Shown here: one piece after another, positions 46,334 to 54,904 of the stretch | Layout of the letters: each line of letters opens with the position of its first letter | Position numbering within the stretch: the first letter of the stretch is position 1 | Made by a program: the position numbers and the translations under genes | The notes under the pieces: generated by a model | Databases searched by the model: none | Seen by the model: only the letters and a program-made list of their open reading frames with translations | Told to the model about the DNA's origin: nothing | NCBI RefSeq assembly: GCF_024127895.1 | Contig: NZ_JAMYBK010000003.1 | Location: 276,138-340,137 of the forward strand | DNA from: Pseudomonas guariconensis | Lineage (GTDB): Bacteria; Pseudomonadota; Gammaproteobacteria; Pseudomonadales; Pseudomonadaceae | DNA length: 64,000 bases | Direction of reading: 5' to 3'

Positions 46334-47344
46334 ATGCCGATCAAGACCACTCTCAAGCGTGCCGGCGGTTGGCTGTACCTGAACTCGCCCAAGGGCCGCA
46401 GCCAGCTGCGCGGCGCCGGGGTCATCCTGATGCTGCACCGGGTGCTGCCCGACGACGCGAGCGCGGCCCTGCCCCATCGCAATGAATTGTGCGTCGGGCC
46501 GCAGGCCTTCGAACGCCTGCTGCGCTGGTTGCCACGGCACTTCGACTGCGTGCACCTGATGGACCTGCTCAAGGCCCATGAGCACCCCCGTGGCACACAA
46601 CGGCCCAAGGTCGCCCTGACCTTCGACGACGGCTGGCGCGACAATGCCCTGCATGCCTTTCCACTGCTGCAACGGCACCAGGTGCCGGCGAGCATCTTCC
46701 TGTCCACCGACTACATCGGCAGCCGCCAGCGCTTCTGGTGGGAGAGCCTGGGCGAGACCCTGTGGGGCAGCCATGGCGAGGCGCCGCGCCAGGCCCTGAT
46801 CGAACAACTGCGCAAGGTCGGCCGGCCAGTGCCGGCGGCCTATTTCATCCATGAGCGCCCCCATGCCCGCAGCCAGGTGCTGGCCGGCTACCTGCAAAGC
46901 CTGAAGTCGCTCGCCCCACAGGCACTGTGCCTGCTGACCGACGCCTGCCCGGCCGAGTCGCAGCCCCAGGCCCTGGACTGGCGCCAGGTGCGCCAGTTGG
47001 AAAGCACCGGGCTGATCCGCTTCGGCCCCCACGGTGCCAGCCACGCGCTGCTGCCGGGGCTCGACGACCAGCGCCTGGACGAGGAGCTGAGCCGCAGCCA
47101 CCAGGCCTTGCAGCAAGGCTGCACGCAGCCGCTGCCGGTGTACTGCTACCCCAATGGCGACCATGACGCCCGGGTTCGCGCGCGCCTGGCAGCGCACCGC
47201 TACCCCTATGCCCTGAGCACCCGCGCCGGGATCTGCCAGGGGCATGACGACCCGCTGGCCCTGCCACGCATCGGGGTCAGCCAGCGCACCGCCAGCCGGC
47301 CTTCGCTGCTGGCCTGGCGCATCAGCCGCGGAGGCACGGCATGA
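46334..47344 (+). CDS. polysaccharide deacetylase (NodB/CE4 family)
   Basis: 336-aa CE4 esterase-type protein. Motif 1 is TFDDG (VALTFDDGWRDN), motif 2 is H-x3-H in GPHGASHALL, and motif 3 is the P-x-G in YCYPNGDHD. All metal-binding residues of CE4 (D, H, H) are present. No signal peptide, so it would act in the cytoplasm or as a lipid-linked intermediate enzyme, unless exported differently. The ATG at 46334 is taken; a GTG at 46325 is in frame. The next gene overlaps the stop (ATGA). It presumably removes N-acetyl groups from a HexNAc in the repeat unit. Confidence 0.88.
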   Translation: MPIKTTLKRAGGWLYLNSPKGRSQLRGAGVILMLHRVLPDDASAALPHRNELCVGPQAFERLLRWLPRHFDCVHLMDLLKAHEHPRGTQRPKVALTFDDGWRDNALHAFPLLQRHQVPASIFLSTDYIGSRQRFWWESLGETLWGSHGEAPRQALIEQLRKVGRPVPAAYFIHERPHARSQVLAGYLQSLKSLAPQALCLLTDACPAESQPQALDWRQVRQLESTGLIRFGPHGASHALLPGLDDQRLDEELSRSHQALQQGCTQPLPVYCYPNGDHDARVRARLAAHRYPYALSTRAGICQGHDDPLALPRIGVSQRTASRPSLLAWRISRGGTA

Positions 47345-48645
47345 ACCGCAACAGCTACCTGCGCCACATGCTGCTGAGCATGGGCACCAAAGTGGCGATG
47401 ATCGCCCTGCGCCTGCTGCGCAACGTGTTGCTGGCGCGCATCCTCGGCCCCAGCGAACGTGGCCTGTTCGCCCTGCTCAGCACCCTGCCCGACCTGATCA
47501 GCGCGTTCACCAGCGGTGGGCTGAACACCGCGGTCGGCTACCAGGCGGCCCAGCAACGCAGCCTGGGCCTGCTGCTCAGCCAGGTGCTGGTCTACGGTTG
47601 CCTGATCGCCGGGGCGCTGACCCTGGTGTGCGTGGCCCTGGCGCGGACCTTCGGCACCGAGCTCGAGGCCACCGCCCAGCTCGGCCTGCTGGCCTGGCTG
47701 CTGCTGTTGGCGGTGCCGCTGACGGTGCTCAAGAGCGGCCTGTTGACCCTGCACAACAGCACCGGCGGCGTCGGCGCCTTCAACGCCCTGCGCCTGACCG
47801 AGTCGCTGGTGCCCTTGCTGCTGTTCGTCGGGTTGTTCTGGATGTGGCACGACGCGGCCCTGGAGGCGGCGCTGATCAGTTGGCTTGGCGGCCTGGGCCT
47901 GGTGGCGCTGCTGGGTCTGTACTGGCTCGGCCGCCAGCACTCGATCCGCCTGCGCTGGGACTTCCGCGGCCAGCGCGAACTGCTCGCCTACAGCGCCAGG
48001 AGCCACCCGGACGTGCTGTTCCAGCAGATGATCCTGCGCTCGGACTACCTGTTCATCGGCGCCCTGCTCGGCAGCACCGCCCTGGGCCACTACGCCATGG
48101 CCAGCGCCGCCGCCGAACTGCTGCTGATCGTCCCCGAGGCGGTCACCACGCCCTTGATGAAACGCCTGCTGCAGCAGGATGCCGGCATGGAGCGACTGAC
48201 CCCACTGGCCCTGCGCCTGACCGCCACGGTGATGCTCGGCGCCTGCCTGGGCATGGCGCTGATCGGCGAGTGGCTGATCGTCACCCTGTTCGGTGCCGAG
48301 TACCAGCCGGCCTACCCGGCCCTGCTCGCCCTGCTGCCGGGGCTGCTGGGGTTGTGCTACGCGAGCATCCTGCGCCTGGACCTGCTGGGCAAGAACCGCC
48401 CCGGCACGGTGTCGTTGCTGATGGGCCTGGGGGCGGCGGTCAACCTGGTGCTCAATGTGGTGCTGATCCCCACTTTCGGCATCGTCGGCGCCGCGCTGGC
48501 CTCGTCCATCGCCTACCTGGCAGTGACGGTGGCGATGCTGGTGCTGTACTGCCGGCTCAGCGGCGTTCCCCTGTGGCAGACCTTGCTGGTGCTGCCCAGC
48601 GACCTGGCGCCGCTGCGCCAGATGCTGCAACGGAGGCCGGCATGA
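47341..48645 (+). CDS. polysaccharide flippase (Wzx-like, MATE/MOP superfamily)
   Basis: 434-aa membrane protein of about 12 spans. It opens with MLLSMGTKVAMIALRLLRNVLLARILGPSERGLFALLSTLPDLISAFTSGGLNTAVGY, which is typical of Polysacc_synt family flippases. The central RSHPDVLFQQMILRSDYLFIGALLGSTALGHYAMASAAAELLLIVPEAVTTPL and late VNLVLNVVLIPTFGIVGAALASSIAYL are family landmarks. It translocates the lipid-linked repeat unit to the periplasm for Wzy. ATGA overlaps on both sides (deacetylase and hydrolase genes). Confidence 0.92.
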   Translation: MNRNSYLRHMLLSMGTKVAMIALRLLRNVLLARILGPSERGLFALLSTLPDLISAFTSGGLNTAVGYQAAQQRSLGLLLSQVLVYGCLIAGALTLVCVALARTFGTELEATAQLGLLAWLLLLAVPLTVLKSGLLTLHNSTGGVGAFNALRLTESLVPLLLFVGLFWMWHDAALEAALISWLGGLGLVALLGLYWLGRQHSIRLRWDFRGQRELLAYSARSHPDVLFQQMILRSDYLFIGALLGSTALGHYAMASAAAELLLIVPEAVTTPLMKRLLQQDAGMERLTPLALRLTATVMLGACLGMALIGEWLIVTLFGAEYQPAYPALLALLPGLLGLCYASILRLDLLGKNRPGTVSLLMGLGAAVNLVLNVVLIPTFGIVGAALASSIAYLAVTVAMLVLYCRLSGVPLWQTLLVLPSDLAPLRQMLQRRPA

Positions 48646-50576
48646 AGCACCTGGCCCTGTTGCTCGCCAGCCTGACGTTAGGCACTGCCGCGCAGGCGGC
48701 ACCGCTGTCGTGGGGCGATATCCGCGATGGCAGCCTCTACCTGCTCGCGCCCCGCGGCGACACCCTGGACATCCGCTGGCGACCGGCCTGGCAGGCCGAG
48801 GCCAACCATGAACGGATCTACCTGCTCGACGGCCAGGGCCAGTTGCAGGCCGAGCGCCACATCCCCCCCGAGCAGGCCCGCGGCCACCAGCGCTGGCCGC
48901 TGCCTGCCAGCGACAACGCCTACCGCCTGGAGATCCCCGGCTACAGCTTCCGCCGCTACCGAGTCGAGTACAGCGACGGCACCCGCGCCCTGTTCGCCCC
49001 GGCCAAGGTGCACTTCAGCGCCGAAGTGGGGCCGGGTGTGACGCTGTTCTTCCAGGTGCCGGCCGGTGTGCAGGCCACCCTGGCCGGCAAGTACCACGGT
49101 GGCGTGCGCGGCCTGCAGGTGCAGCGCCTGGGCGACGAGCGGCAACTGGAGCTGACGCTCAAGCCCTACCGCGCCTACTGGCAATTCGACCAACTGGCAC
49201 TGCCGGTATCCAGCACCGCGCAAACCTACCGCCTGCACTTGCAAGGCCGGGGCAAGGCGGCGTTCTGGCTCGACGGCAGCGCCAACCTGTTCGCCCAGCG
49301 CGCCGCAGACCTCGGCCCACTGCCGAGCGCCGAGGGCAAGGTCGCCCTGCGCCTGGGCGGCAGGGTGCTGGGCCCGACGCCCAGCCTGGGCGTCAACCTG
49401 CCCTACGTGATGCCGCCCCCTTCCAGCCATGCGGTGCTCGATGCCTTGCAGCCCCGGGCCGCCGGCTACTACAGCCTGCTCGACCTGCTGGCGCGCAAGC
49501 CGAACTACGAAAACGACTTCCGGCGCTTCTACCAGCAGCGCTACCCGATCACGCAGGACATCACCCTGCTCTCGGGCACCGGACGGCGCTCGGTGCTGGC
49601 TGCCGACCGCACCAGCGACGATGGCCTGGACGCCTGGCTCACCGCCACCCGCGAGCTGGGCGGCAAGGCCTTGCATTACCTGGCGTTTGCCGACGAGCCG
49701 AACCTCAACTACAGCGACTACACCAGCTACCGGCGCTACTTCCAGGCCATGCTCGAGCGCGTCCAGCGCTTCCCCGGTGCCCGCGAGGCCGGGGTGCGCA
49801 TCGCCATGCCGGCCAGCTCGAACCTGGTCAACGGGCCATTCCACGAAGGCAGCCGCCAGCGCATCGGCCTGGACTGGTCGCGGCGCCTGCTCGCCGAACA
49901 CGACGCGCAGATCGACGCGCTGGCCTGGCACGAGTGGATGGTCCGCGACCTGCTGGCCACCCGCAGCTACCGCGACAGCGTGCGCCAGGCCGCCGCACTG
50001 GTTGGCCTGGACGACCAGGGCCGGCCGCGCAAGGCGCTGCTGCTGGACCAGACCAACATGTCCAGCGGCTCCAGCCTGAGCCGCTACGACCAGGACACCC
50101 ACTACGCCAGCCTGTGGTGGGCCTCGGTGGTGGTCAACGCCTCGGCCGATGGCCTGCTCGACATGCTCAACTGGTTCCATGTGGCCGACGAGCCGGAGTG
50201 GCCCAAGGGCATGGTCCGCGTGCTCGGCGAGGACCACTTCGAACTCAAGCCGGTGGGGCTCGCCCAGCAGTTCATCCAGCGTCACTGGCTAACCCAGGTG
50301 CTGAGCCTGGACAACGACGCCTTCGAAGTCGATGCCCTGGCCATGGCCGAAGGCCGCCAGCGCAGCCTGCTAGGCGTCAACAAAGCCGAGCGCGTGCAGC
50401 AGGTGGGCCTGACCCTGGCCGGGACACCGGCGCGCCGCGAGTGCCCGCAAGGCCAGTTGCAACTGTTCGGCCCCGACAGCCAGGCCCGGCAGGCCGCCTT
50501 CACCTGCCGCGACGGCACCCTGCACTTTCAACTGCCAGGGCAGACGCTGTTCGCCCTGACCTGGAGCGCGCCATGA
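48642..50576 (+). CDS. exported TIM-barrel-like hydrolase of the EPS locus (putative glycoside hydrolase)
   Basis: 644-aa protein with a signal peptide (MKHLALLLASLTLGTAAQA, cleavage before A20). The N-terminal ~240 residues look beta-rich (sandwich), and the C-terminal part has clan-A glycosidase-like features: HYLAFADEPNLNY (residues 345-357) resembles the acid/base N-E-P motif of GH39/GH5 barrels, with D for N in ADEPN. AWHEWM (429-433) and LLLDQTNMSSG (467-476) may hold further acidic residues. It occupies the place that PslG holds in the psl locus: an EPS-embedded hydrolase trimming or clearing the polymer in the periplasm. I could not assign a CAZy family. Coupled by ATGA to wzx; followed by a 34-bp gap. 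Confidence 0.72.
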   Translation: MKHLALLLASLTLGTAAQAAPLSWGDIRDGSLYLLAPRGDTLDIRWRPAWQAEANHERIYLLDGQGQLQAERHIPPEQARGHQRWPLPASDNAYRLEIPGYSFRRYRVEYSDGTRALFAPAKVHFSAEVGPGVTLFFQVPAGVQATLAGKYHGGVRGLQVQRLGDERQLELTLKPYRAYWQFDQLALPVSSTAQTYRLHLQGRGKAAFWLDGSANLFAQRAADLGPLPSAEGKVALRLGGRVLGPTPSLGVNLPYVMPPPSSHAVLDALQPRAAGYYSLLDLLARKPNYENDFRRFYQQRYPITQDITLLSGTGRRSVLAADRTSDDGLDAWLTATRELGGKALHYLAFADEPNLNYSDYTSYRRYFQAMLERVQRFPGAREAGVRIAMPASSNLVNGPFHEGSRQRIGLDWSRRLLAEHDAQIDALAWHEWMVRDLLATRSYRDSVRQAAALVGLDDQGRPRKALLLDQTNMSSGSSLSRYDQDTHYASLWWASVVVNASADGLLDMLNWFHVADEPEWPKGMVRVLGEDHFELKPVGLAQQFIQRHWLTQVLSLDNDAFEVDALAMAEGRQRSLLGVNKAERVQQVGLTLAGTPARRECPQGQLQLFGPDSQARQAAFTCRDGTLHFQLPGQTLFALTWSAP

Positions 50577-50610
50577 GGCGCGCCTCGACCTGCAGCCATC
50601 AGGAGGCACC

Positions 50611-51300
50611 ATGCACGTACTGAGCAAACTCCAGGACCGCATCAAGCGCAAGGGACTGCGCGACACACTGGCGAGCGCCTTCCGGCACTACGTCTTCTAC
50701 CATTGGGAACTGCTGTGGATGGAGCGCGACCTGGAGACCCCGGTGCCACCGCACCGGCTCAAACCCTACCCGCCCCTGCGCGTGGAGACGATCACGGCGA
50801 ACAACGTACAGGCCTTTGCCCGGCACTTCGGCGACCGGGTCGAGACCATGCGCGAGCTGGCCGCCGAGGGCCACACCGGGCTGATGTTCCTCGACGACGA
50901 CGGCGATGCCGTGGCCTTCATCTGGGGCAGCCCGCGGCACTACCACGACCGGCACTTCTATGGCTGCTGGTTCCCGGTGGGGCCCGGCGAATTCTTCGAG
51001 TTCGGCGGCGAGCTGATCCGCAAGTATTGGGGCACCGAGCTCTCCGTGGACCTGCAACTGGCCCTGTGGAAGGCCATGGCCGCCCAAGGCTGCAACAAGG
51101 TGGTGGACGTGTGCGAGCAACACAACATCCCGGCGCTGAAGCTACACCTGCGCATGGGCTACCAGGAGCAAGGACGAATCATGAACGTGTACTGCCTGTT
51201 CGGCCGCTGGAAGTTCTTTCGCGAAACCCGTTACCAGGCGTCGCGCCTGGAGCCCCTGCGCAAGCCGGTGCCCGAGGGCACCACGGCCACGGCGTCCTGA
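50611..51300 (+). CDS. GNAT-family acyltransferase
   Basis: 229-aa GNAT-like protein. The N-terminal ~60 residues (KLQDRIKRKGLRDTLASAFRHYVFYHWELLWMERDL) are a basic, possibly membrane-peripheral helix pair. The N-acetyltransferase core covers about 65-200: GLMFLDDDGDAVAFIWGS, DLQLALWKAMAAQGCNKVVDVCEQHNIPALKLHLRMGYQEQGRI. The Q/R-x-x-G-x-A pyrophosphate loop is poorly conserved. The family member order N-x-PALKLHLRMGYQ is the usual C-terminal half. AGGAGG is 5 nt before the ATG. In the EPS operon it most likely acetylates an amino-sugar or lipid-linked sugar; no substrate can be stated. Confidence 0.82.
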   Translation: MHVLSKLQDRIKRKGLRDTLASAFRHYVFYHWELLWMERDLETPVPPHRLKPYPPLRVETITANNVQAFARHFGDRVETMRELAAEGHTGLMFLDDDGDAVAFIWGSPRHYHDRHFYGCWFPVGPGEFFEFGGELIRKYWGTELSVDLQLALWKAMAAQGCNKVVDVCEQHNIPALKLHLRMGYQEQGRIMNVYCLFGRWKFFRETRYQASRLEPLRKPVPEGTTATAS

Positions 51301-51303
51301 GCC

Positions 51304-52470
51304 ATGGGCCTGGACCTGAGCTGGTGCGCCTCGCTGTGCACCGACGACTTTCCCGCCGCCGGCTACGAGGCGCTGCGCCGCCGCCTGCCCGGCAGCACGC
51401 CATTCAACCACCTGGGCTGGCTGCGCGCCGCCGAGGCCGCCCTGCAGCCAGGCCAGCAGTTGCAGGTGTTGCTGGGGCATCAGGACGGCCGGCTGTGCCT
51501 GTGCCTGCCCCTGGTGCGCCAGCGCGAGCCCTTCGGCCCCCTGAACGTGCCGGTGGTGCGGCACCTGGGCCATCCACTGAGCGACCGTATCGCCCTGCTC
51601 GTCGACCTGCCCGAGCGTTGCGCCAGGCAGGTGCTGCAGGTCATCCGCAAGCGCCTGCCCCACGCCCTGCTGCAGCTTGGCGAAGTCCCCGGCGAGGACG
51701 GCAACGACTGGTTGCGCCAATGGGCCATGGCCAGCTCGACCTACGAACGGCGCCTGACCTGCAAGGTACCGGTGCACCGCATCAGCGAGGCCGACCGCCA
51801 GGAGGTCAGCGGCGACCCGCGCTACAAACTGCGCCGCGCGCGCAAGCGCATCAAGGCCTGCGGCGCCCTGGTGCGGCGGGTCCTGGCCACGCCGCAAGAC
51901 ATCGTCGCGCTGCTCGACGCCGTGAGCGCCGTCGAGGCGGCCAGCTGGAAAGGCGACGACGAGGTCGGCATCTTCTCCGGCGACACGCGCCGCCAGTGGA
52001 TGTACCAGGCCTTCACCGCCCTGGCTGCCGAAGGCCTGGTGTGCCTGGTGCTGCTGGAGCTGGACGGGCGCTGCATCAGCTATCGCCTGGGTTTGCTGGA
52101 GCGTGGCCGGGTCTACGACTACAACCTGGCCTTCGTCCCCGAGCATCGCGACCTGGGCAGCGGCCGCGTGCTGCTGGAGGAGTGGATCCACTGGGGCCTG
52201 GAAGACGGCTGGACCTGGGTCGATGCCTCGCGCGTGAGCCTCGAGAACTCCAGCCACCAGCTCCACGAACGCATGACAGGCCAACTCGAACAGTGGCGCA
52301 TCAGTTGCTACAGCTGGCGCCTCGACGGTATCGCCCTGGGCCTGGCCCTGCGCTGCTGGCAGTGGCTCAAGCCACGCCTGCGCAAGCGCGCGGCCACGGC
52401 CGCGGGCGATGTTGTCCCCCATCCCCCACAGGAGAGCCCGGATGCCATCCCAGGTCATAGTCAACGCTGA
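51304..52470 (+). CDS. GNAT/FemAB-like acyltransferase (BioF2-type, Acetyltransf_6)
   Basis: 388-aa protein of the double-GNAT FemAB superfamily often found in EPS loci. Landmarks: PFNHLGWLRAAEAA near the N-terminus, ASWKGDDEVGIFSGDTRRQWMYQAF (the W-K-G substrate segment) about residues 216-240, ELDGRCISYRLGLLERGRVYDYNLAFVPEHRDLGSGRVLLEEWIHWGLEDGWTWVDAS in the core. Such enzymes acylate sugar amines or O-positions using acyl-CoA or aminoacyl donors. It starts 4 nt after the previous stop. Together with the preceding gene it gives two separate acyltransferases for the polymer. The end overlaps the next gene by 29 nt. Confidence 0.84.
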   Translation: MGLDLSWCASLCTDDFPAAGYEALRRRLPGSTPFNHLGWLRAAEAALQPGQQLQVLLGHQDGRLCLCLPLVRQREPFGPLNVPVVRHLGHPLSDRIALLVDLPERCARQVLQVIRKRLPHALLQLGEVPGEDGNDWLRQWAMASSTYERRLTCKVPVHRISEADRQEVSGDPRYKLRRARKRIKACGALVRRVLATPQDIVALLDAVSAVEAASWKGDDEVGIFSGDTRRQWMYQAFTALAAEGLVCLVLLELDGRCISYRLGLLERGRVYDYNLAFVPEHRDLGSGRVLLEEWIHWGLEDGWTWVDASRVSLENSSHQLHERMTGQLEQWRISCYSWRLDGIALGLALRCWQWLKPRLRKRAATAAGDVVPHPPQESPDAIPGHSQR

Positions 52471-53242
52471 CGACTTCGGCCTCAGCGCCCACACCAACGC
52501 CGTGATCCTGCATGCCTTCCAGGCGGGCCTGATCAGTTCGGCCACGGCCATGGCCAACATGCCCGCCTTCGCCGGTGCCTGCGTGCTGGCCCAGCAACCA
52601 GCGCTCAAGGGGCGGATCGGGCTGCACTTCAACCTGACCTATGGGCGGCCGTTGAGCCAGGCGATCCTCGCCGAACAACGGTTCTGCGCCCCCCATGGGG
52701 AGTTCGACCTGCGCCTGAAGCGCCGCACGCTGCGGTTGTCCCGCAGCGAACGCGAGGCGGTCGAGCAGGAGCTGCAGGCCCAGTGGCAGCACTGCCTGGA
52801 CCACGGCCTGGTGCCCAGCCACCTGGACTCGCACCAGCACGTGCACAACATCTGGCCGATCGGCGAGATCGTCGCCCGCTTCGCCCGCCAGCAAGGCGTA
52901 CCGGTGCGCCTGGCGCGCAACCTGGGGCACAACATCGGCCCGTTGAAACGGCTGTTCAAGACGCTGCTCAACAGGCGCTTGCGCCAGCTCAGCGGGGCGA
53001 CCGCGGACTATGTCTGCACGCCCGTGGACCTGAAGGCGGGGCTGGCGCCCAAGGCGGGGGTGCTGGAGGTGGTGGCGCATCCCAGCGCCCTGGGCGGCCA
53101 TGACTTCGGCGATGCCTACCTGGCCAGCGGCGAGTCGTTGAAGGCCCTGGTCGACTCGCAGTTGGGCGCGGTCGGCAGGATCGGCTACCAGGCGCTGGTC
53201 CCGGGCAAGAAACCTTGCCCCAGCGAAGTCGAACCGGCTTGA
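52442..53242 (+). CDS. ChbG/YdjC-family carbohydrate deacetylase
   Basis: 266-aa metal-dependent carbohydrate deacetylase of the YdjC/ChbG/HpnK family. The metal motif VNADDFGLS is at residues 6-14, the H-x-N in GLHFNLTYGRPLS, and the third ligand cluster in SHLDSHQHVHNIWPI (H-x-H). This is a second deacetylase in the operon beside the NodB-type, so the EPS probably contains deacetylated or selectively acetylated amino sugars. The ATG at 52442 is preceded by AGGAGA 6 nt away and lies 29 nt inside the preceding gene. Last gene of the EPS cluster; the 93-bp gap after it contains the Fur-like box of the next operon. Confidence 0.88.
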   Translation: MPSQVIVNADDFGLSAHTNAVILHAFQAGLISSATAMANMPAFAGACVLAQQPALKGRIGLHFNLTYGRPLSQAILAEQRFCAPHGEFDLRLKRRTLRLSRSEREAVEQELQAQWQHCLDHGLVPSHLDSHQHVHNIWPIGEIVARFARQQGVPVRLARNLGHNIGPLKRLFKTLLNRRLRQLSGATADYVCTPVDLKAGLAPKAGVLEVVAHPSALGGHDFGDAYLASGESLKALVDSQLGAVGRIGYQALVPGKKPCPSEVEPA

Positions 53243-53308
53243 AACCCTGCCGGCGCGTCCCCGGTCGGCGGGCCGGGGGCGTCGGGATATTGTCTGATGG
53301 GCGGGAAT

Positions 53309-53329
53309 AAATAATAATCCTTCTCATTT
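53309..53329 (+). promoter_or_regulatory. Fur-like box before the ECF sigma gene
   Basis: AATAATAATCCTTCTCATT (core 53310-53328) resembles the Fur consensus GATAATGATAATCATTATC, and lies just before the ATG of the FecI-type sigma gene. It fits iron repression of the sigma-anti-sigma pair. Confidence 0.7.
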
Positions 53330-53335
53330 CATATC

Positions 53336-53866
53336 ATGCCTGCCTCGCCCATGTCGTCACCGGATACCTCCCCCCTGCGCCAGCACGTCCTGCATCGCCT
53401 GTTCGGCGAGCATCACGGCTGGCTGCTCGGGCGCCTGCGGGCCCATCTGGGTTGCCGCCACGACGCGGCAGACATGGCCGCCGAAGCGTTCGTCCAAGTG
53501 GTTGCCCATCCCGCGCCACACAGCATCCGCGAACCCCGTGCGTTCCTCACCACCATCGCCAAGCGCCTGGTCTATGCCAGCTGGCGCCGGCGCGACCTGG
53601 AACGCGCCTACCTCGAGGCCCTGGCGCAGGAACCCGAGGCGACCGCGCCCTCGGCCGAGGAACGGGCGCTGGCGATGGAAACGCTGCTGGCCATCGACGC
53701 CTTGCTCGACGGCCTGTCGCCCAGGGCGCGCGCGGCGTTCTTCTGCAGCCAGCTCGACGGCATGAAGTACGCCGACATCGCTGCGCAGCTTGGCGTCTCG
53801 ACCATCCGTGTTCGGCAGTACGTAGCAAAGGGGCTCAAGCTGTGCTGCCAGGAGCTGCTGTCGTGA
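53336..53866 (+). CDS. RNA polymerase ECF sigma factor, FecI family
   Basis: 176-aa iron-starvation sigma factor. Region 2 is LFGEHHGWLLGRLRAHLGCRHDAADMAAEAFVQVV with REPRAFLTTIAKRLVYASWRRRDLERAYLEAL, and region 4 is LLDGLSPRARAAFFCSQLDGMKYADIAAQLGVSTIRVRQYVAKGLKLCCQ. FecI-type factors in pseudomonads transcribe the adjacent TonB receptor gene in response to a ferri-siderophore signal through FecR. No convincing Shine-Dalgarno precedes either ATG (53336 or 53351), which may mean modest expression. Starts 94 bp after the EPS operon, just after a Fur-like box, and is coupled to the FecR gene by GTGA. Confidence 0.92.
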   Translation: MPASPMSSPDTSPLRQHVLHRLFGEHHGWLLGRLRAHLGCRHDAADMAAEAFVQVVAHPAPHSIREPRAFLTTIAKRLVYASWRRRDLERAYLEALAQEPEATAPSAEERALAMETLLAIDALLDGLSPRARAAFFCSQLDGMKYADIAAQLGVSTIRVRQYVAKGLKLCCQELLS

Positions 53867-54798
53867 GCAAGGCCATCGAACAGGCCATCGAATGGACCGC
53901 CTGCCTGGGCTCCGGCGAGGTGTCCCCACGCGAGCAGCAGGCCTTCGAGGCCTGGCTGGCCGCCGATCCGGCCCATGTCCGGGCCTGGACACGGGTCCAG
54001 GGCCATCTGGCGCTGACCCTGACGCCTCTGGCCGAGGGCGGGCCTGCACTGCGCCAGACCTTGCAGTCGGCGCCCAGCCTCGACCGCCGCCACTTGCTGC
54101 GTGGCGCCTTGGCCATGGCCGGGCTCGGCCTGGGCAGCTACCTGCTGGGCAAGACCGGCCTGGCGCAGGAACTGGCTGCCGACCTGCGCAGCGGCACCGC
54201 CGAGCGGCTCGCCCGCACCCTCCCCGACGGCAGCCGGCTGCTGCTCGATGCCTGCAGTGCCGCCGACCTGCACTTCGATGCCCAGGCCCGCGAGGTCCGC
54301 CTGCGCAAGGGCAAGCTGCAGTTGCAGGTCGTCGCGGGCGCCCGGCCGTTCACCGTGCGCACCCCGGACGGCCAGGTGCAGACGACGGATGCCCGTTTCA
54401 CGGTTGCCCTGCAGGCGCAGGCGAGCCGGGTGTGGGTACAGGCCTCCAGCGTCGCCATTCGCACCCTGGGCGGCGCCGAGGCGACGCTCGGCGAGGGGCA
54501 TGGCGTGCGCTTCGATGTCGCCGGTATCCAGCGCCTGGCCGAGCATCGACGCGGCGAGAGCAGTTGGACCGGCGGCTGGCTCAGCGTCGATGACTGGAGC
54601 CTGGGCGAGCTGGTCGAGGCCTTGCGGCCCTACCGCCGGGGCATCCTGAGAATCGCCCCGCAGGCCGCTGATTTGCGGGTATCGGGCCTGTTCCCCCTGG
54701 ATGACAGCGACGGCGCCCTGCGCGCCCTGGAGCAGACCATGCCGCTGAGGATCGAACAGACCTTGGGCTGGTGGACCCGCATCGAGTTGCGGGGTTAG
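53863..54798 (+). CDS. FecR-family anti-sigma factor/sensor
   Basis: 311-aa FecR-type sensor. Its cytoplasmic N-terminus carries the DUF4880 anti-sigma segment (QAIEWTACLGSGEVSPREQQAFEAWLAADPAHVRAW), then one transmembrane span around 79-97 (LLRGALAMAGLGLGSYLLG) and a periplasmic FecR domain with VRLRKGKLQLQVVAGARPFTVRTPDGQVQTTDARFTV. The C-terminal part (SWTGGWLSVDDWSLGELVEALRPYRRGILRI) is the secretin-like STN-contact region of the family. Start is GTG overlapping the sigma stop, with AGGAG 8 nt upstream. It relays occupancy of the receptor to the sigma factor. Confidence 0.93.
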   Translation: MSKAIEQAIEWTACLGSGEVSPREQQAFEAWLAADPAHVRAWTRVQGHLALTLTPLAEGGPALRQTLQSAPSLDRRHLLRGALAMAGLGLGSYLLGKTGLAQELAADLRSGTAERLARTLPDGSRLLLDACSAADLHFDAQAREVRLRKGKLQLQVVAGARPFTVRTPDGQVQTTDARFTVALQAQASRVWVQASSVAIRTLGGAEATLGEGHGVRFDVAGIQRLAEHRRGESSWTGGWLSVDDWSLGELVEALRPYRRGILRIAPQAADLRVSGLFPLDDSDGALRALEQTMPLRIEQTLGWWTRIELRG

Positions 54799-54904
54799 CC
54801 AGATCAATTTTTTTCATCTCCCTATATCGCTTTCGCGCTCTCGTCACACATAGGTCCTGAAGCCGCACGAAAAACGCGGACCCGACCGACCTATGGAGCC
54901 CTTC

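Noticed and set aside
47244..50576. 1110-aa reading with a shadow N-terminus before the hydrolase
   Set aside because: The first ~465 residues are the shifted frame of the flippase; the ATG at 48642 with a signal peptide and ATGA coupling is the real start.
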